Assembly (NCBI GenBank): GCA_037576195.1
Contig: CM075102.1
Location: forward strand, 19,464,745-19,528,744
Reading direction: 5' to 3'
Length of the DNA: 64,000 bases
Source of the DNA: Phytoseiulus persimilis
Taxonomy: Eukaryota > Arthropoda > Arachnida > Mesostigmata > Phytoseiidae
Position numbers and translations under genes: made by a program. Of this stretch, positions 23,872-38,036 are shown in pieces. The notes under the pieces are model-generated. The model saw nothing but the letters and a program-made list of their open reading frames with translations, did no database searches and was not told the origin of the DNA. Position 1 is the stretch's first letter. The number at the start of each line of letters is the position of its first letter.

Positions 23872-26587
23872 GCTCCGAAGCTCGGTGAACTCCTTCAACA
23901 CCGGAAAGTGTCGAGGGAGGCTTCCGAAGTCGAGGGATAACTCCTACGCAATGTTTGGGAAACGGAGGCAATGACGCCTGCTTCGTTTCCGAATCTCGGA
24001 TATGTTCGCCGAAAAAACAGAGTGCCATCGCGGCACAGAGGCCTCCGGCACCTTGCTGCTGTTATAGCTGCTGTTCGAGCTGTTATAGGGTTGGTAATTT
24101 GAGCGCTTCTACGGATATATTCACGGCAGAAGGAGTTGAAGTCCGCTGGCGTCTCCACGACTCCATTCAATATCCCCTGCCAGTATCCCCTGCCGTTGGA
24201 GGCGGCTCTGCTTTCGGGTCATGCGACTCGTTCAGGTCGGCGCCACGGTCTTAGACTCCGAAAAGATTCTTAGACTTATTGCTTTGTCACGTAGTTGTTC
24301 CAACCCGTATTTGGGACTCATTCGTTGCTTGGTTGAGAATGAATGCGAGATCGACTCCCGGAACGGAGATCAAATTTAATAAATAATCTAATTTATAAAT
24401 CTGATTTCTTCGAAGTGTCGATCCGCCAATGTTCTTGAAATCAGTGGACTGTCATCAGTTTAACTCGCAGGCAGTTGGACTCTGTGATTCGCCAATAGAA
24501 TTTGTCTCAGCTCATCGAATACGCTTGGTCTAACAGTTGGACGTAACACCTAGCGGGTATTGCTTTCCGCGCTACACCGTCAAGCATTCCACGAGGTCCA
24601 TTGGGGCTACTCTCTTGTTAGGGGTCCCTCATACGGATGAGGACGCGTCCACATAGTCCAAACTAATTGAGTAAGAGTTATATCAATTTCTCGCGCTTGA
24701 AAATCACGGAACCGTTTCTGCCCCTCAATAGAACTGAGAGCGCTGGTTCAGGGTTGCGAGAGAGAGGCGCTGAGTCGCCGCGTCAGGCTCATCTGATTCA
24801 TGACGGAAGTCTGCTGCCGGGAACGCCGGCTGACCCATCGTTCGACAGACTGCCTTCGAGGGATCCATTCGCTTCATCACGTTCGCATGTCGTCCAGCAA
24901 TCACAAGTTCGCAGCGCAGGAATTCCACAAAATCTTCCGATAGGCTGAGAAGCGTTTCCAAGTTCTACGATCCTGTACCAATCAACCCTCCATCTGAAAC
25001 TAACGGCCTGGAGCAATGGGTCAGTAAGTCAGTACCCGAGAGTCGTGGATCAGTCTACGGAGAAAAGTAGGCCTCAGTCATGGCCTGGCCTGGGCACACC
25101 ATCAGCTCAGCCACTCTACGACACGTGTGAATCTCCAGTCCATGGCTAATGAGAACGCTCGCGGGTGAACGCAAAACACTGCATTACCACAAATCGCGTA
25201 TCGATAGAGCTGATTCCGCAACTGACTCAGTTTCGACAGGAATTCCGCGTCGGACGCACACATCGGACGAATGGGATCCTTTCTGGAGCTCGTTGGAATT
25301 CTCCATGAGTCGAAAAGAGAGAGAGAGAGAAGAACGAGCGATCAGAACGACAGCTGGAGCAGTGTGGAAATGATGCGCCGAAATTTCTCGTAGAGAACCA
25401 TTTCATCCTTTGGCGTTCTGCATACGACCCTGGTTGCTCGCTTACACGGGAAGCTTCGCCCCCTTTCATGTCTTTCTACATCGCAGCAATTCGACCGTTG
25501 CTGGGCCAACAAAAGATTTAAGCAATACAATGACGCAACTCGGGTGACGTTCGGAGCTGAGGTCGCTTCCCGGACGGTAACGTTTGTCCTTTTCGACCGA
25601 AAGGATTCAACGAAGCACGAATACGACCGCTTAGGATCCGACTCACGCTAAAGAATATTCATTGCGGAGCGCTTCCAAGGTGTTCGATCTCTACAAACAT
25701 CAAGTCAAGATCGATCGCTCCGGGCGAAGGCGCGCGAGGAAAAACGGCTCTCACGGTTTACTTCCGATTGTATCGATTGTGGCCGGTCCTGAGGTAGAAG
25801 GTTCAACACAATCGTCCCGGTCCAGCGAGTCTCCCTCCCTGAATCAAAACGCTGTGATGCGATATTCTTCGTTTCAATTGTGTTCTCGGGCGGTTTTCAG
25901 CAGTGGGTGGCGTAGCACGTTCCGGCTCTCTCCCCGACCAAGGCGATTCCTGATATTTCTAAACTCGCCCGGCATCGAATAGCAGCCCATGTTCGTGTCG
26001 TCAACAAATCTCTTAGGGAGTTGATAAAAACGCTCGCGGGGATGCTCCGTTGTCCTTCACAAAGACCGGCACGGGGTCCTCGGGGGGGAATAAACTCTGA
26101 CGTGACCATGGTGGAAGAGCAGGGCGCCTGTGACTTTGGATCTTGAATATGACTTTGCGTTGATGTCGGTTCTCCTCAAGAAAAAAAACGGCTCACAACG
26201 GCGGAGCTCATTCGTTTGAAAACATAACTGCGATTATGTGGTGCAGGCCCCGATCGACCTCGATGTCGTCGGGTGACAGTTTATGTGTAGGAAGCTATTC
26301 GTAATCCCAATCGGTATCCTACTTGTGTCCTCGTATGCTATAAGTGGAGCCAGAGGGCTTGGGGACCGCGCCGACCAAGGGACAACAAAGCATCCTCTGT
26401 GAGGTTTCTTCCGTCTCGGTTGATATGCCTATGAATTCCTCATCAAATACCCAGCAGCAAGCCGACAGCAATCGGTTCTATCGTAGTTTTCGAATGGATG
26501 AGCGCTCGAGAAGAGCTTCGCAATCCGCTCGTCGAAGAAGACTCAAATGACCCAAAATGAGGGCGCCGGGGCAAACACGTTCAGAGC
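23872..26587. other. No gene recognised
   Basis: Open frames of at most about 106 codons have no recognisable content. There is a short GA run (GAGAGAGAGAGAAG) near 25318. No RNA gene is visible. Confidence 0.5.
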
Positions 26588-26830
26588 AGGGGCGTACCCC
26601 GCTTTATTTGAGGGTGGAAGGGGAGGGGGCAAGGATGTGACGATGATTACGACCGTCGCGAGCTTTTCATGACGCAACCAACATGGCTTTAAGACCTGTG
26701 AGCATTCTCCTGATAAGACTGAGCAGATAACTCTCGTCAAACGAAGTAAAATATAGTCAAGCCTTCCTAATATTATCGGAGAATTTTGGGCGGGAGGGGC
26801 TGGCTGACCAGCCCCCCTTCCTGTGTCGCG
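26588..26830. mobile_element. Possible DNA-transposon remnant (CAGGGGCGTA end)
   Basis: CAGGGGCGTACCCCGC followed by TTTGAGGGTGGAAGGGGAGG resembles the common CAGGGGCGTA terminal motif with adjacent G-rich tract of hAT-like and related non-autonomous elements (family knowledge). The G-rich stretch GGGCGGGAGGGGCTGG and the palindrome around 26798-26817 could be the other side, but no matching inverted CAGGGGCGTA end or target-site duplication is visible, so the right limit is a guess. Confidence 0.3.
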
Positions 26831-29800
26831 ACATGCGACTCGCCGCTTCCCCAGCCCGGACAACGTTGGACACGTCAAAGGACGGATCCAATATGGGGTT
26901 GGCGTTTTCTCCCAGATCCCTGACTCCATCTCTGGTCATGCCGTTGGAGGGTGGAGCAGGAGCCGGATTCCAAATATCGGATTCGGTCGAAGCAGGCGAC
27001 GCTGTAGGAATTGGATAGCCTTTGAGCCCTTATTGTCGTCGCGTCTTCACTCGCACGATTGACTCTGTACCCGCGTTGTGTACTCCGGTGACGGATCGAA
27101 ATGGAAAATGCCCTCGGTTCGGAAGTGAGCAGCTCGGGATCGGTGATTCTCTGTCGAGAGGGAAAAATGGCCGATGCGCGAAGAACAGTCCGGAAACTTC
27201 GTTCCACATCAGGAAGGAACGCGGTCGTGTCGCCAGGTTTTTCCTCCTTCTTCTCTCATCAAACGCTTTCGGGAGTTCAATGGCCTCTGTTGCCAGACCC
27301 ACTCCGGTAATATCTCGAAGATGGAGGGAACTATGTCCACCTCTCATGAAGGAAAAGCGCAAGCGCTAGGCCGGGGCCTCGGCGGTATGGAACGAACCGC
27401 CCGCTCGAGGCAGCGTAGCTGCGGTTATGCGAGTCCGCGCGATATTCCGGAGGCTACTGCATCCAGGGTGACGGACGCATATGGTAGGATCTTGCTATAC
27501 CGGGTAAACTGCCCGTTTCGTATGATTCTGAAACTTGGGGTACTGCATCCCCTACCTTCTTCGCGACAGATATCATTGGGTCCGTAATCACCAATCTGGG
27601 CTTTATCGGCGACATCCTCTATCTCGCCAGCTGGTAGAACATGAGCGATCTCCTTCCTGAGTGTCGAGATCCCGAGATTATCTCGCGAGAAACCGTTACC
27701 CTCAACCATGCTCGTTCTTGGAACTTCCGTACCGTGCTTTTCGGGGCATCCGATATTTCGTTTCCAGCTGACCCGGTTGGTGTGTCCAGGTGAGAGCACA
27801 AGTCATGGTGTGATCAACGCTCGTAACTCGAGACCTGTTCCCATCCATGACAGGGGCGAAGCTCCCTGAGTTACCATTGGAGAGAAGCATGCCATCGGGC
27901 TGGAAGCAAGGGAGGCAGGAGTCTTCCCTTGAGGTGTGTCAAGAGGCCGCCGCATGTCTGACAGGGTATTCCAGCGGCGATGTTTGAATCTCAGCGCCAG
28001 GCCCGGATCTAATTGAGTGCGAGGCGATCCTGAGCGTAGAGTCCTTCAAGTGGACCCAGCACCCTTGAAGGAGCGAGCGGACCTGGCCGAACTCGATCGC
28101 AAATGTGCTCACACCGAGGCAAGAGGATGAGGAGCGGAATTTTCCGCTCTTGTAGAGAGCTTGTTCTTGAGGTACCGCTGGACCTGCCAGAAGAGGTCAT
28201 CGTACCTGAAAGCCTCTCGCTGGCCTTACTGAACAGCTGTCGCGGTGGATACTGACAAACTCAACTATCGAATCAGTGAGTTATTTCGAACATCCGCTTC
28301 CGACCAGTCTGTTGACCGAGCCGATTTCACTGAGAATTTTCGCGAGGAATCCGCGTTCTCATCGAAGTGTTTCATCAGAGGAAACCGATCTCTTTTTGAG
28401 AAAGAGACTTCGAACGGCTGTTCGACGCATATTTTCGACGCTCCTTCGGTCGATAAGAGCCTCGTCCTCGAGTGGAGCCTTGTCAGCACACCTGCGCACA
28501 CGGAGGTATCACTGTAGTGCATCCAGTCAGTTGCGGCGCCGGTGGTTCCTGCCCTTCGTCGTCCTGTGAATGTTCGCCTCGCTCATGAGCTCTGACATTT
28601 CCAGACCCAGAAGTCGTCGGTGATGTTTACAATGATGAGTCATCATCAGTTAGACATCCGGCGGCGATCATCCCAGAAAAACTTCATCCGACCAATCTTA
28701 TTCCAGGCAAAGACGTCTTCCGAATGGGCGAGGTTTCCGGCGTTTCCCGATGCGGAGAAAAGGCAATTTATCGCTAGCATTCATGTTGTACGGAAGAATC
28801 TGAAAGAACCCTACGCGTTCGTACATTTGGATGCACATTGTCTGGTCGGAATGCAAGTGATCGAATAGGCGAATCTCATCGGAACTGGAGACATAGCTGA
28901 CTGCGAAGGACTCGAGCGAGGGTGGGGGGATGTCCGATTTCCGATTATTGACCTGTCCCGATGCAGCGATTTGAAGCGGTCCGGCCCACCGTAACTTCCG
29001 TTGAAGGGTAGCCCACCTCCCTCGCGAACAACATTGCCTTCTAGCGAGGAGCACTCCCGCCACGTAGACGTTTTGGGATCGAGTATTCCTGTACCACTTG
29101 AGCAACGCGTCCTCGACATCTCCTTAAGTGGCTGCACGCAAAAGTTTCACAGCATCCGCCACTCCGAGTTTCACATATCTCGACGGGGAACGTTCGGTTC
29201 GACCTCGGTCAACCTGGCTAGCCCGTGGGAAGTACTTCGGCTCCTTAGTTGAAGGAACAGGTCGCGAATTTCGTCATTGGAGTTCATTCGGAAAATCCGG
29301 ATCCTATCGATCTGGGATTCACGTATACGATATACTCATGAATCAGGCCTTGCGGGCATTCGTTCCCAACACACGTATCTCTCGACCGAGTTCGGGTAAC
29401 TGTTCAGTGCCTGCTCCTGATTTTTGGACGTTTCCGATACGTATGTCCCGAATCGAGGTTCCCAACAGATGTACTCGTGGCTTCACGGAACGCTCGCCGG
29501 GACTCTGCCTCTTGAAGGACTCTGTTCATGAATCAATTTTGCGCCGGATATCGGGAATCCAATTCTAGCCGTCGATTTGAAAACTGCGCACCGGGATATT
29601 CGGATATCATTCTAAGTGCGGCTATTTTCTCCTCAGTTCTCGTCAAGAGGTCAGTCTACCGGTCACGGAAAGTGATACTGCTGAATTCTGTGGAAGAGTT
29701 CTTCTAAGCCTCATTCCAGTCGGCCTGTCAGGAGGTTGTGACGGACTTGGCCATGCTGTATTTCTAAAATGGTTTCGGAACCTCTTTCTGAAGGATTGTC

Positions 29801-32800
29801 CCGAACGGAGAGGTCAAGATGAGTCGACGAATCACCCGACAATTCTGGTCCGCCTACTCCGGTCATCGTCAACGATGTCAACAACTGGGAGCAGCAAACA
29901 TCACCCGGGATCCGGGGGACGTCTTCCGTACTAACACGGCTGTGTCGCAGATGATGCTCCTCGTCGTGTGACTTCGCACGCGACGTCGTCTCCAGATGCA
30001 TTATTCCCCGCCGTCGCGGGGTCTGGATTACATTCGACACCGACCTGCATTCCTCGCCGATCGTAGTCTCAGCATCGATGGGCGGTAGAGTCACTATCGG
30101 AGTCCATTCTTACATCTTTGCAATAGTATTCCGCTCTCAGGGGCTCCGTTTCTCGGTGAATTCGTTCTCGGTGGTCATTTGACTTGTATTTCCATCATCC
30201 TCAGGATGCTCGTCAGCCACGGTGCGATCTAACAGATCCCTTTCTGGGCACACTTGCGGTCGTCCGTTGCTATTTCTGATTCCGCGGAATAAGGCAAGCT
30301 TCGTTTCGGATTCAAGAGTCACGCGCTGGCATTTCAAGAAATCTCAGATCTGGCTCGTGCCCCCTCCGGCAGTACATCAGAGGCTGGAACTTCGCCAGTC
30401 AGGTTCGTTCAACGCCGTCACGGGATGCGGCGAGCACAGTTCCGCTATAACTGATATAGTTCATACTGATGGTCCCAAGAGCTCGACAGGAACCGACCGA
30501 CTGGTTCTGTGTAACCGAACGCTCTTTTCTCACCACCGCGTCCGTCATATCAAGATCACAACGGACCGAGCCTCGTTCGTTCTCAACTCGTGGCCTGTGT
30601 TCTTCGCACCTCAGACCGAATCCTGCGAGGCTTTCAGGGTGACTGAGCAAACTGGTGGGACTTTCGGTACAGTGGAGTTGGCGGAAACCTGATCAAACTT
30701 GCAGTTGAAGTTTGTTTGACGAAGAGAGTAGCGACCCGGAGGCGGGAGTCGGATCGTTTTTTGTCAGCCCACGGATTCATCTCAATGATGATTCTCTGGG
30801 CGAAGGTGTTGAGGCAAGCTTAAGGGAAGCAGTGACACATTATTCTCGAGACGCTCCTGGGACGCGCCATATTGTCAGCGAATGGCATCTGAAAGCGCTG
30901 AATCCGCCACACCTTCACTCTTCTGGTTCCACGTCTGACAAGAGTCCTTTGCGAGACGCCATGTCTGGCTAAGCTCCCCCAAGCCCCGCGACTGTCGGAG
31001 TGACGAGCCTGAGAACTGTCACAGAACTTTTCTCGCGATATCAGCGAACTTCCTCCACCTCTGGATCGGTTCTCCCTATCAAGCAGGGTGTGGTTTGCTT
31101 CCACCGTTGCGAGTGACAGCTACTGCTCAGTTCCGATGAAGTCTTGAAGCTCCGATAATGAACGCCCATGACACGAGTCGAGAGAATCCAGATCCTCAGC
31201 CGAGTGAATAGATGGGTCTCGATCCTGTCAAATTCGACATATCCAACGAATTCAACGCTGACGAAGAAATGAATTGGCTCTCGATGTCTAGCCCCTCGAA
31301 TGGGCTCGCGACATTCTCGGAACCGTATTTTCCGAGGTCAGGAGGAATGGTCGTCACGTAGAGACTCGTCAAACATTTGATCGGGGAGTCTCTGGGTGAT
31401 GTTGCTCCCGGTCTCGACAGCACTCACCGCATGTTCAACCTTTAAAGTCGAGAAGCGCCGGTCTACGATCCCGCACAAACAGAATCGGCATCGAGCGGCA
31501 GTGAATGTGGTTCTTGGGCCTCAGATCTCGTATACACATACCATGCTATTTCGGCACAGGTGAGGAGGTCGTCGTGCATAGTCCCGGTCTTAAGGGGTCA
31601 CGGCATCCTAATTGGATTGCGACGTTGCACACTGGGGCAGCGGCGAAGAAAATGCTTGGAAGGATGGCGGCGCTTCTCGATGCTGACTCCTGCTTCGCCG
31701 ATCACCGGACGTGAACAGAAAGTTGGTGTTTGGAATATGATTGAGATCCGAGTCTTCCCGCTCGAACTCTGAGATCCCAGAGATGAGCCCGGGATGCAGG
31801 AATGAACCAATCCCGAAATTCGCCAAAAATATGACGAAACCTGGAACTGACTATGCAAGAATCCAGATCACTCGGCGCCATTTTCCACGTGTGTTGTCGT
31901 TCTCGCGAGAACGCCTGGTTGTCGCGGTGACATCGACAAGTCAATCCCGGAGAGCGGAAGTTCGCGATATCGCTGCGAGATGGACGGAATCGTGCATCCC
32001 GGGTGGGGACTCGATCCAACCGGAGTATATCGGGACTGAGTTTGCAGCCACCATGAGGCTAGTACAGGAGTGAACTGAGCGTTTGCAGAGGAAACGGGGA
32101 TGCACACGATGGAGTCAACAAGCAACAGCAAGCTCTCCACATTGAGGGTCGACCCAGTGATCTGCGTGAGTGGCTACCCTGTAAACATGGGAGGAGCTCG
32201 GACCCCAATAAGTCCATCGTGAACAAAACCGAACCGGTTCTCAGAATTTTACTCCACCGTATCCACCAGGATAACTGCAATCACGAATCACCAATTTACT
32301 CATCGGTGGGCTCCGAGTCTCCAGGACATTTCCAGACAAAATCCGAGTCAGGATTCACCGAAAGAGCTCCATCCTTCCTTGAGCCTGCATGAATTGTTTG
32401 CTGCGATGATGTCACACTTGCAATTTCTCTCGGGAATTGTTCTGAGGAGCAAGCGAAATTTTCGCCGATTTCAGGGTCATCCGATGTTCCCAAGCATGGA
32501 ATGCTGTCCCAGGAGGAATCAACTGTTACGGACCAGAGTCGGAAACCAGGACTCGGAACACATCACTCTCGTGTGTTTTTGAAGCTCATTCCGAACTGAA
32601 TGAGCTGGATGATTGGGTGACCGAGATCAGAAAACGGCGAGCATAACATTTGGAAACGGCAGACGCGATACGGAGAAACCGGGGTATCATAGATCAGGCT
32701 TGGGATCCTTTCTTCTCCGCTCCTGTTTGCGCACCTTGTTCTATGTCCTTCGTCGAGACAGGCGCTGACGATGCCAACGGTGGGATCTTGATAAGGAATT

Positions 32801-35800
32801 TCCCTCTTGCGTGAACGAAGCTGAGCAGAGAATCGCTGCGGAACTCGGGGGTTCGCCGATCGGGCGTGGCGACGCCGGAGGAGGCGCAGTACGAACCTCA
32901 TCATAGTTGGTTTCAGTGACCCGATATGAAACGCGCGCGAACGCGATGTATTTCACCGTGAAATGTCCTCCCTCCATGTTGTGTGTCGTCTCAGTTCGTT
33001 TCTGCCTCGAGGAACGCTGGACACGGAGCTGGTGTCGTCGAGAACCTCTTGCCATGGGCATCGCGCCACGACAAGCGAACGAGCTGACGACAGGAAGCGA
33101 CACACGGGCTCGAAGAAGCCTCGAGAAATCGCGAATCTACGAAAAGATGTGGGCTCCGGCGGCGGAAACGACGCAGATACCGCTGCACGCTTGCCCAACA
33201 AGGTCCTTCGGCTCTGAAGCATGACGAGACCCGCCCTGTAATAAACTTGCCTTGCTTGTAAACGGACGACGCCTGTTCTGCTTGCGGAGGACAGAAAAAG
33301 CGGGGCCCGAGTTGACTTTGATGGCTTTCCAATGACGTCGCTCTACCCGGTATACTTCATCACAGAACAATGTACGATCCAGAATCTGAGTCGACGTGGG
33401 TTCCGCCCTCAGAGCGGGACTCCATGAGCTGTGGTGAACACCGAGTCGATTCGAATCGACTCCGAATCTGTTTTCGAGCGACTCGTCACAATCGAGTGAC
33501 CTCTACGGGGTATCACGGCGGCAGGAAGCAATTTTTTTGTCGATGTCATCTGATGTCTCTCGAGGAAGAAGTGGAAGTTCACTCCCTGCATGAATTATCT
33601 GGGGAGCCATCCAATGGAAGGGCGAATCGGATCAGCTAGATCTGTCACACTTCGTGCTTGAGTTCATAATTTCCCGTCACTAAGGTGCACTTCCAAAAGC
33701 CCTCTTGCATTTGAGAGGTCGTCCCTTCCCTCTGCTGAGCGAGGTGGACGGGAGTTTCTGAGGCATCCTTGATGGTCCCTTCATTTCAGGAACATGGGAT
33801 CGCTTGTCTTCTTGTCTGCGTCTTATCGACGAAGCGATCAGATGTTCCGCTCGCCGGTCAACATCGGATTTCTTCTGCCCTGTCGTTTCGCTTTGGAAGT
33901 ACACTCTCCTTTCCTCTGCCTTCCGTGCTCGATGCTGTCACAACCGCACTGACATCGAGGTCACTGTACTCGTTATCGAGAGCTCAAACTTGGCTGAGTC
34001 CTTAGTGACATATGGAAACAAGGGGGCCCGAGCCACTCCTTCACTGTCGAAGGAGAGAGTCGAGTTTCCGCCTGCACGACGACGGCGCCACTCTGAATCT
34101 GCGCACGACCGAAGTCTTGTCTACTCAGAGGCGCGCGAGACTTGATGCTCATGGCCGGATTCGCGGGTGGCCGGGAATGCAAATGACAACCGTCCAGGTA
34201 ATCTAATGCGCGTGTTCAGTTACGTTTGGTTCTCACGAGCGTTCTCCACGGAGCTGATTGCCCTGGTCCTTTTGCAGGAATCCAGAAGTCAGACACGAAA
34301 GCAACGCGGTCCTCGAAACGCGAACAAGTCAACCGTAGCTCGATAAACTGAAAATATTCCAGGCTCACGTGTGAATTCGGGGTGAACCTCTGAGGTTTCT
34401 TTGATACCTAGCTTTTGCTTTCGTCGGAGAGAAAGCAAGTTTGAAAAATGGTTCACTTTCAGCTTGATCCTGGTGAACGAAGTCTGCCTTTTGCGGAATC
34501 CTTCCGCGCCTGACTGCATGTCCGAAGGGAGCCAGCCCCGGTCCCTTGTCCGAACCCCATTGAGTGCGACGTCCTGCTCTGCCCGCCCACCGTCACTTCC
34601 GTCTCGTATATCGTGACAGGCTTTCTGGCCTGCATATCTGCTGGACACGGGCTACACACTATCCCGACTCAGCATCCGACAGAAACAAAACCTCGAGACG
34701 TGACAGCGACTCACGCAAACAGAGTCGAGACAAAAAGCGGTGTAGCAGCGAAACTCCTCTGGACTGTTCTCTTCGGAGCGACGCTGTCAATCATCCGGAA
34801 GGGATCGTGTTTGACATGAAAGATGAGTTGCACTCTTCCCATGCAAGAGACACGGATCGAGACGCGGCCCACGTGAACGGAACGGAATCAGGAATGTCCG
34901 ATGGCGAAGTCCCGAGGGGAGAGGGTTCCCAAGAATATGTGTCTAGTTTTATCAAGTTTTTCTTTCCAGGTCGAATCACTGGGAAAGCTCAATATTTTCA
35001 AGCGTGAAAAAAAAGTTGTCGGATCGATCCGGCAACTCCATAGTCGAAGACTTGGCACCAATCGACGCGAACATTGACACATATTGACGCAAACGAGGAG
35101 GGATGCGGCATCCTCTCAGCTCTCTCTCCAGAATCGGAACATTTCTCACCGAACGATGGCCAGGAGAAGGAAGGGCAAGAAAATCCCCGACCTACTCTGT
35201 GAATCAATTCTCGATATCCTGACCCAGTGTTTCTCGAAATGAAACTTTGGGTGCGGCACGGAGTTCCTCGTTCCGCCGATGAAGTTGCGTTCTTCCGAGC
35301 GCATCTCATTCTTGTCCCGAGTCAGTGGCACTGAGGTTGCGGTGGGGCATGGGGAGCTCTTGGTTGGAAAAGTGGGACCCTCTGGGATTTTGCTTGAGTA
35401 ACACTGTTTTAATCGTTCGGCCACGACTTGCTGAATCCGAGTCGGCTGCACGATGCTTCATCAGCGCGCCACGAGTTCTTCTATGATTTCCACCCCTTCT
35501 CACGTTCCGTGGCATCGTGGCGTTCCACACGGGGAGGGCCCCGTAAAGTAAACGATCCGAGGTCCCAAATGTCATCGGCTTCCCATGTTTGACAAGGAAA
35601 CACAATCAAGATCCTGGCGATCAGAGTTTGTGATATGCGATCTGCAGGTCATTTGAGCGCTCAATCACCCAAGAAACGGATACAGACGGAATTATGACTA
35701 AATCGAGAGCACTCAGAATCGAGGGGTAATGAATGAGGATATGGGAACCGGTTCCAGGTTTCCTGGAGCTCTCGGAATCCTGCGAGTAGTTGATAGCTCA

Positions 35801-37465
35801 GTCTGAAATCACTGCTGATTCCCCATCGAGCCACAATCTTCGAAGGTTCGGGCTGAGTCGAAATCAGGTGGAATATCTCGGAACGGTGGGAGCCGAAACC
35901 TCAGGAAACATCAACTCGAAGGACTGGGCTTGAGCCATTCGCTCCTCGAAATGCGGTAACGAAGGAGTTCGCCTCATTGTTCCGACTCGCCCGGTGATCC
36001 ATCTGCAGGATGCACCAGGAGCGTTTGCCCCCAATCCGTTTTGAGACACATTGTTGCGCAGCGGAAGCTGCGGAGATGTTCCCAGTCAGTTTGATTCGAT
36101 AGAATTCTGTGGTTCAGCCACACTCGGCCTTGATTTAGGATGAGCGACTCACGGCACGTCGACGCAAATTGTTCAACACAATTCATTATTCTCGCTCCCA
36201 AAGTAACTTTGGAAGTGGCTCCCCGAGAGCATGCAGCGCAGCTTCCTGGAGTGGCTGGCGTTGCTCGTGAGGGAAAGCCATGCGAAGAGTTTGGCTCGGA
36301 GCCGCTCGGGAGTTTCCACAAATCCTCTTATTGGAGAATGTTCGGCCGGCTCATTCCCAAAATTGAAGTCGGCCTCTCCCGATAAGAAGTATCGAATTTC
36401 TCTGGCATTCCTTTCACTCAATCATATTATGTCGGCCATCCAGCCATCGATCGTCTGCTCGAGACAGATTACAGCTCCAACAGACGACATGGCCGAGGGC
36501 GAGGGGTGCTCGGGACCACAACTCCGATTTTCCATCGGAGAAGCGTTTATGATGTCTCGAGCACGAGATCAGGGCAGTTTTTCAGGACCTCGACACGAAC
36601 AAGTGAGCTCGTGAAAGTGCACGTGTCGTCACATCATTCGCTCGGGCCTGGAGGACCATCGCAACCCAACCGAGTGGATCGTCGTCCACAACCAGCCAAG
36701 TTCGACAGTGTCCGCAAGGTCCAGCAGCTCAAGGGGGTCAAAGCCCTGAAGTCGAGTAGGCTCACGAAGCTGAAATAGATAGCATCGGGCGGAACTCAGA
36801 GATATGAATCAGATACGTAGCAGCAATAGTTGAGAGCGATTGCCTTTCCAATAAAGGGAATTCGATCGACCTGCGCTTTCAGCCCTACAAATTGAAGGGT
36901 TCGCGCTCAGTCCGGCACAGATTGGCCTGTTGCTTTCGGCCCGATTCGCTGAGACGTGACAGAAGCAGTGGCGTTGAACCAGAAGCCCGTGAAGCCGACC
37001 TCCCTGAGAATTCCAATGTCTTCTGGCCTCTTCTGAATGAGAGAGGCCTTCACAGCCAACGTCCTCTACCAGAGTTGAGGAATGAACACCTCGTTTTATC
37101 TCATTCTACTCCGAATGGTGGTCCAGCCGTGGACCGTTTCCGAATGTCGAGTTAGCGTCTCTCTCTCGATATAAACGCGTATAGTTACTCCTCTGTACTC
37201 TGGCGAAGGTTCTTTTCCGGTCGCTCAAGTAGAGTAGATGTTTTCAGAGTACTCGATCTTGGGGTACTTCCCGCTCGTTTCCGAACCACGTCATGTGCTG
37301 ATCAGAATCCATAACATCGTGCATCTCCGAGGGTGATCTTTCCCGGCATTTTTGAAACACAAAAGGAGAATTCTGGAGATTGGTTTTCAGTACTCCGATT
37401 CCAGCCTCCTGTTTGTCGTAGAGCATTCGACGACTTTTGCGAGGAAGGGTCGGAGCCACAGCGGT
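26831..37465. other. No gene recognised (about 10.6 kb)
   Basis: Both strands are full of open frames of 60-147 codons that start and stop without order and show no domains, coiled coils or membrane segments beyond composition effects. I see no tandem arrays, inverted-repeat ends or RNA genes. Isolated unrecognised exons cannot be excluded by eye. Confidence 0.45.
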
Positions 37466-37473
37466 CCCACAGG

Positions 37474-37658
37474 TAGACATCATTTTCCTTAGTACGGAGT
37501 ACGGCAATTGAATTTCCGTACCGGCCCAGTACGGCAATTTCGCCGCCCCGGTACGGAAAATGAATTGCCGTACTGGGCCGGTACGAAAATTCAATTGCCG
37601 TACTGGGTCGGTACGAAAATTCAATTGCCGTACTCCGTACTACGGAATATGATGTCTA
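37474..37658. mobile_element. 185-bp foldback MITE with exact 8-bp target-site duplication
   Basis: The element begins TAGACATCATTTTCCTTAG and ends in the inverted form, and CCCACAGG flanks it on both sides (37466-37473 and 37659-37666). The interior consists of quasi-palindromic units of about 30 bp, each built from GTACGGCAATTGAATTTTCG and TACCGGCCCA, so the whole element can fold into one long hairpin. There is no coding capacity. The TAGACATC end is shared with the MITE at 23581-23871. The 8-bp duplication is typical of hAT elements, though the end does not match the usual CAGNG hAT tip well. Confidence 0.9.
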
Positions 37659-38036
37659 CCCACAGGCTCATTTCTCTCCCAAAAAAACTGTCTCTCGCCC
37701 CGAAGTCACGAGGCGGATTAGAAGTGACCCCAGCGGTTTGAGTGGGTTCCGAGAACGCGACTGGATGACGGATCAGACACGCCACAAGAGTTTGGAAATT
37801 TCCCGTGTTTGCGCGGCCTGCTTAATAATGCCAGGCAGGTGATGTTCTTCCAAACTAATTTTCGTTGAGAAGATGAGACTTTGAAGTCATCGTATCAACT
37901 TCCTGCGCACGTGTGCCAACGCAGCCTGGCGCTCTAAGATCTGTCGCTCTGCTTCCCGTTGCAGTGAGCAGCAGCCGGGATCTCAAGATACTCAACAGCT
38001 CTCTGCACAACGATGCCTTCATTCGGTTGATACAGG

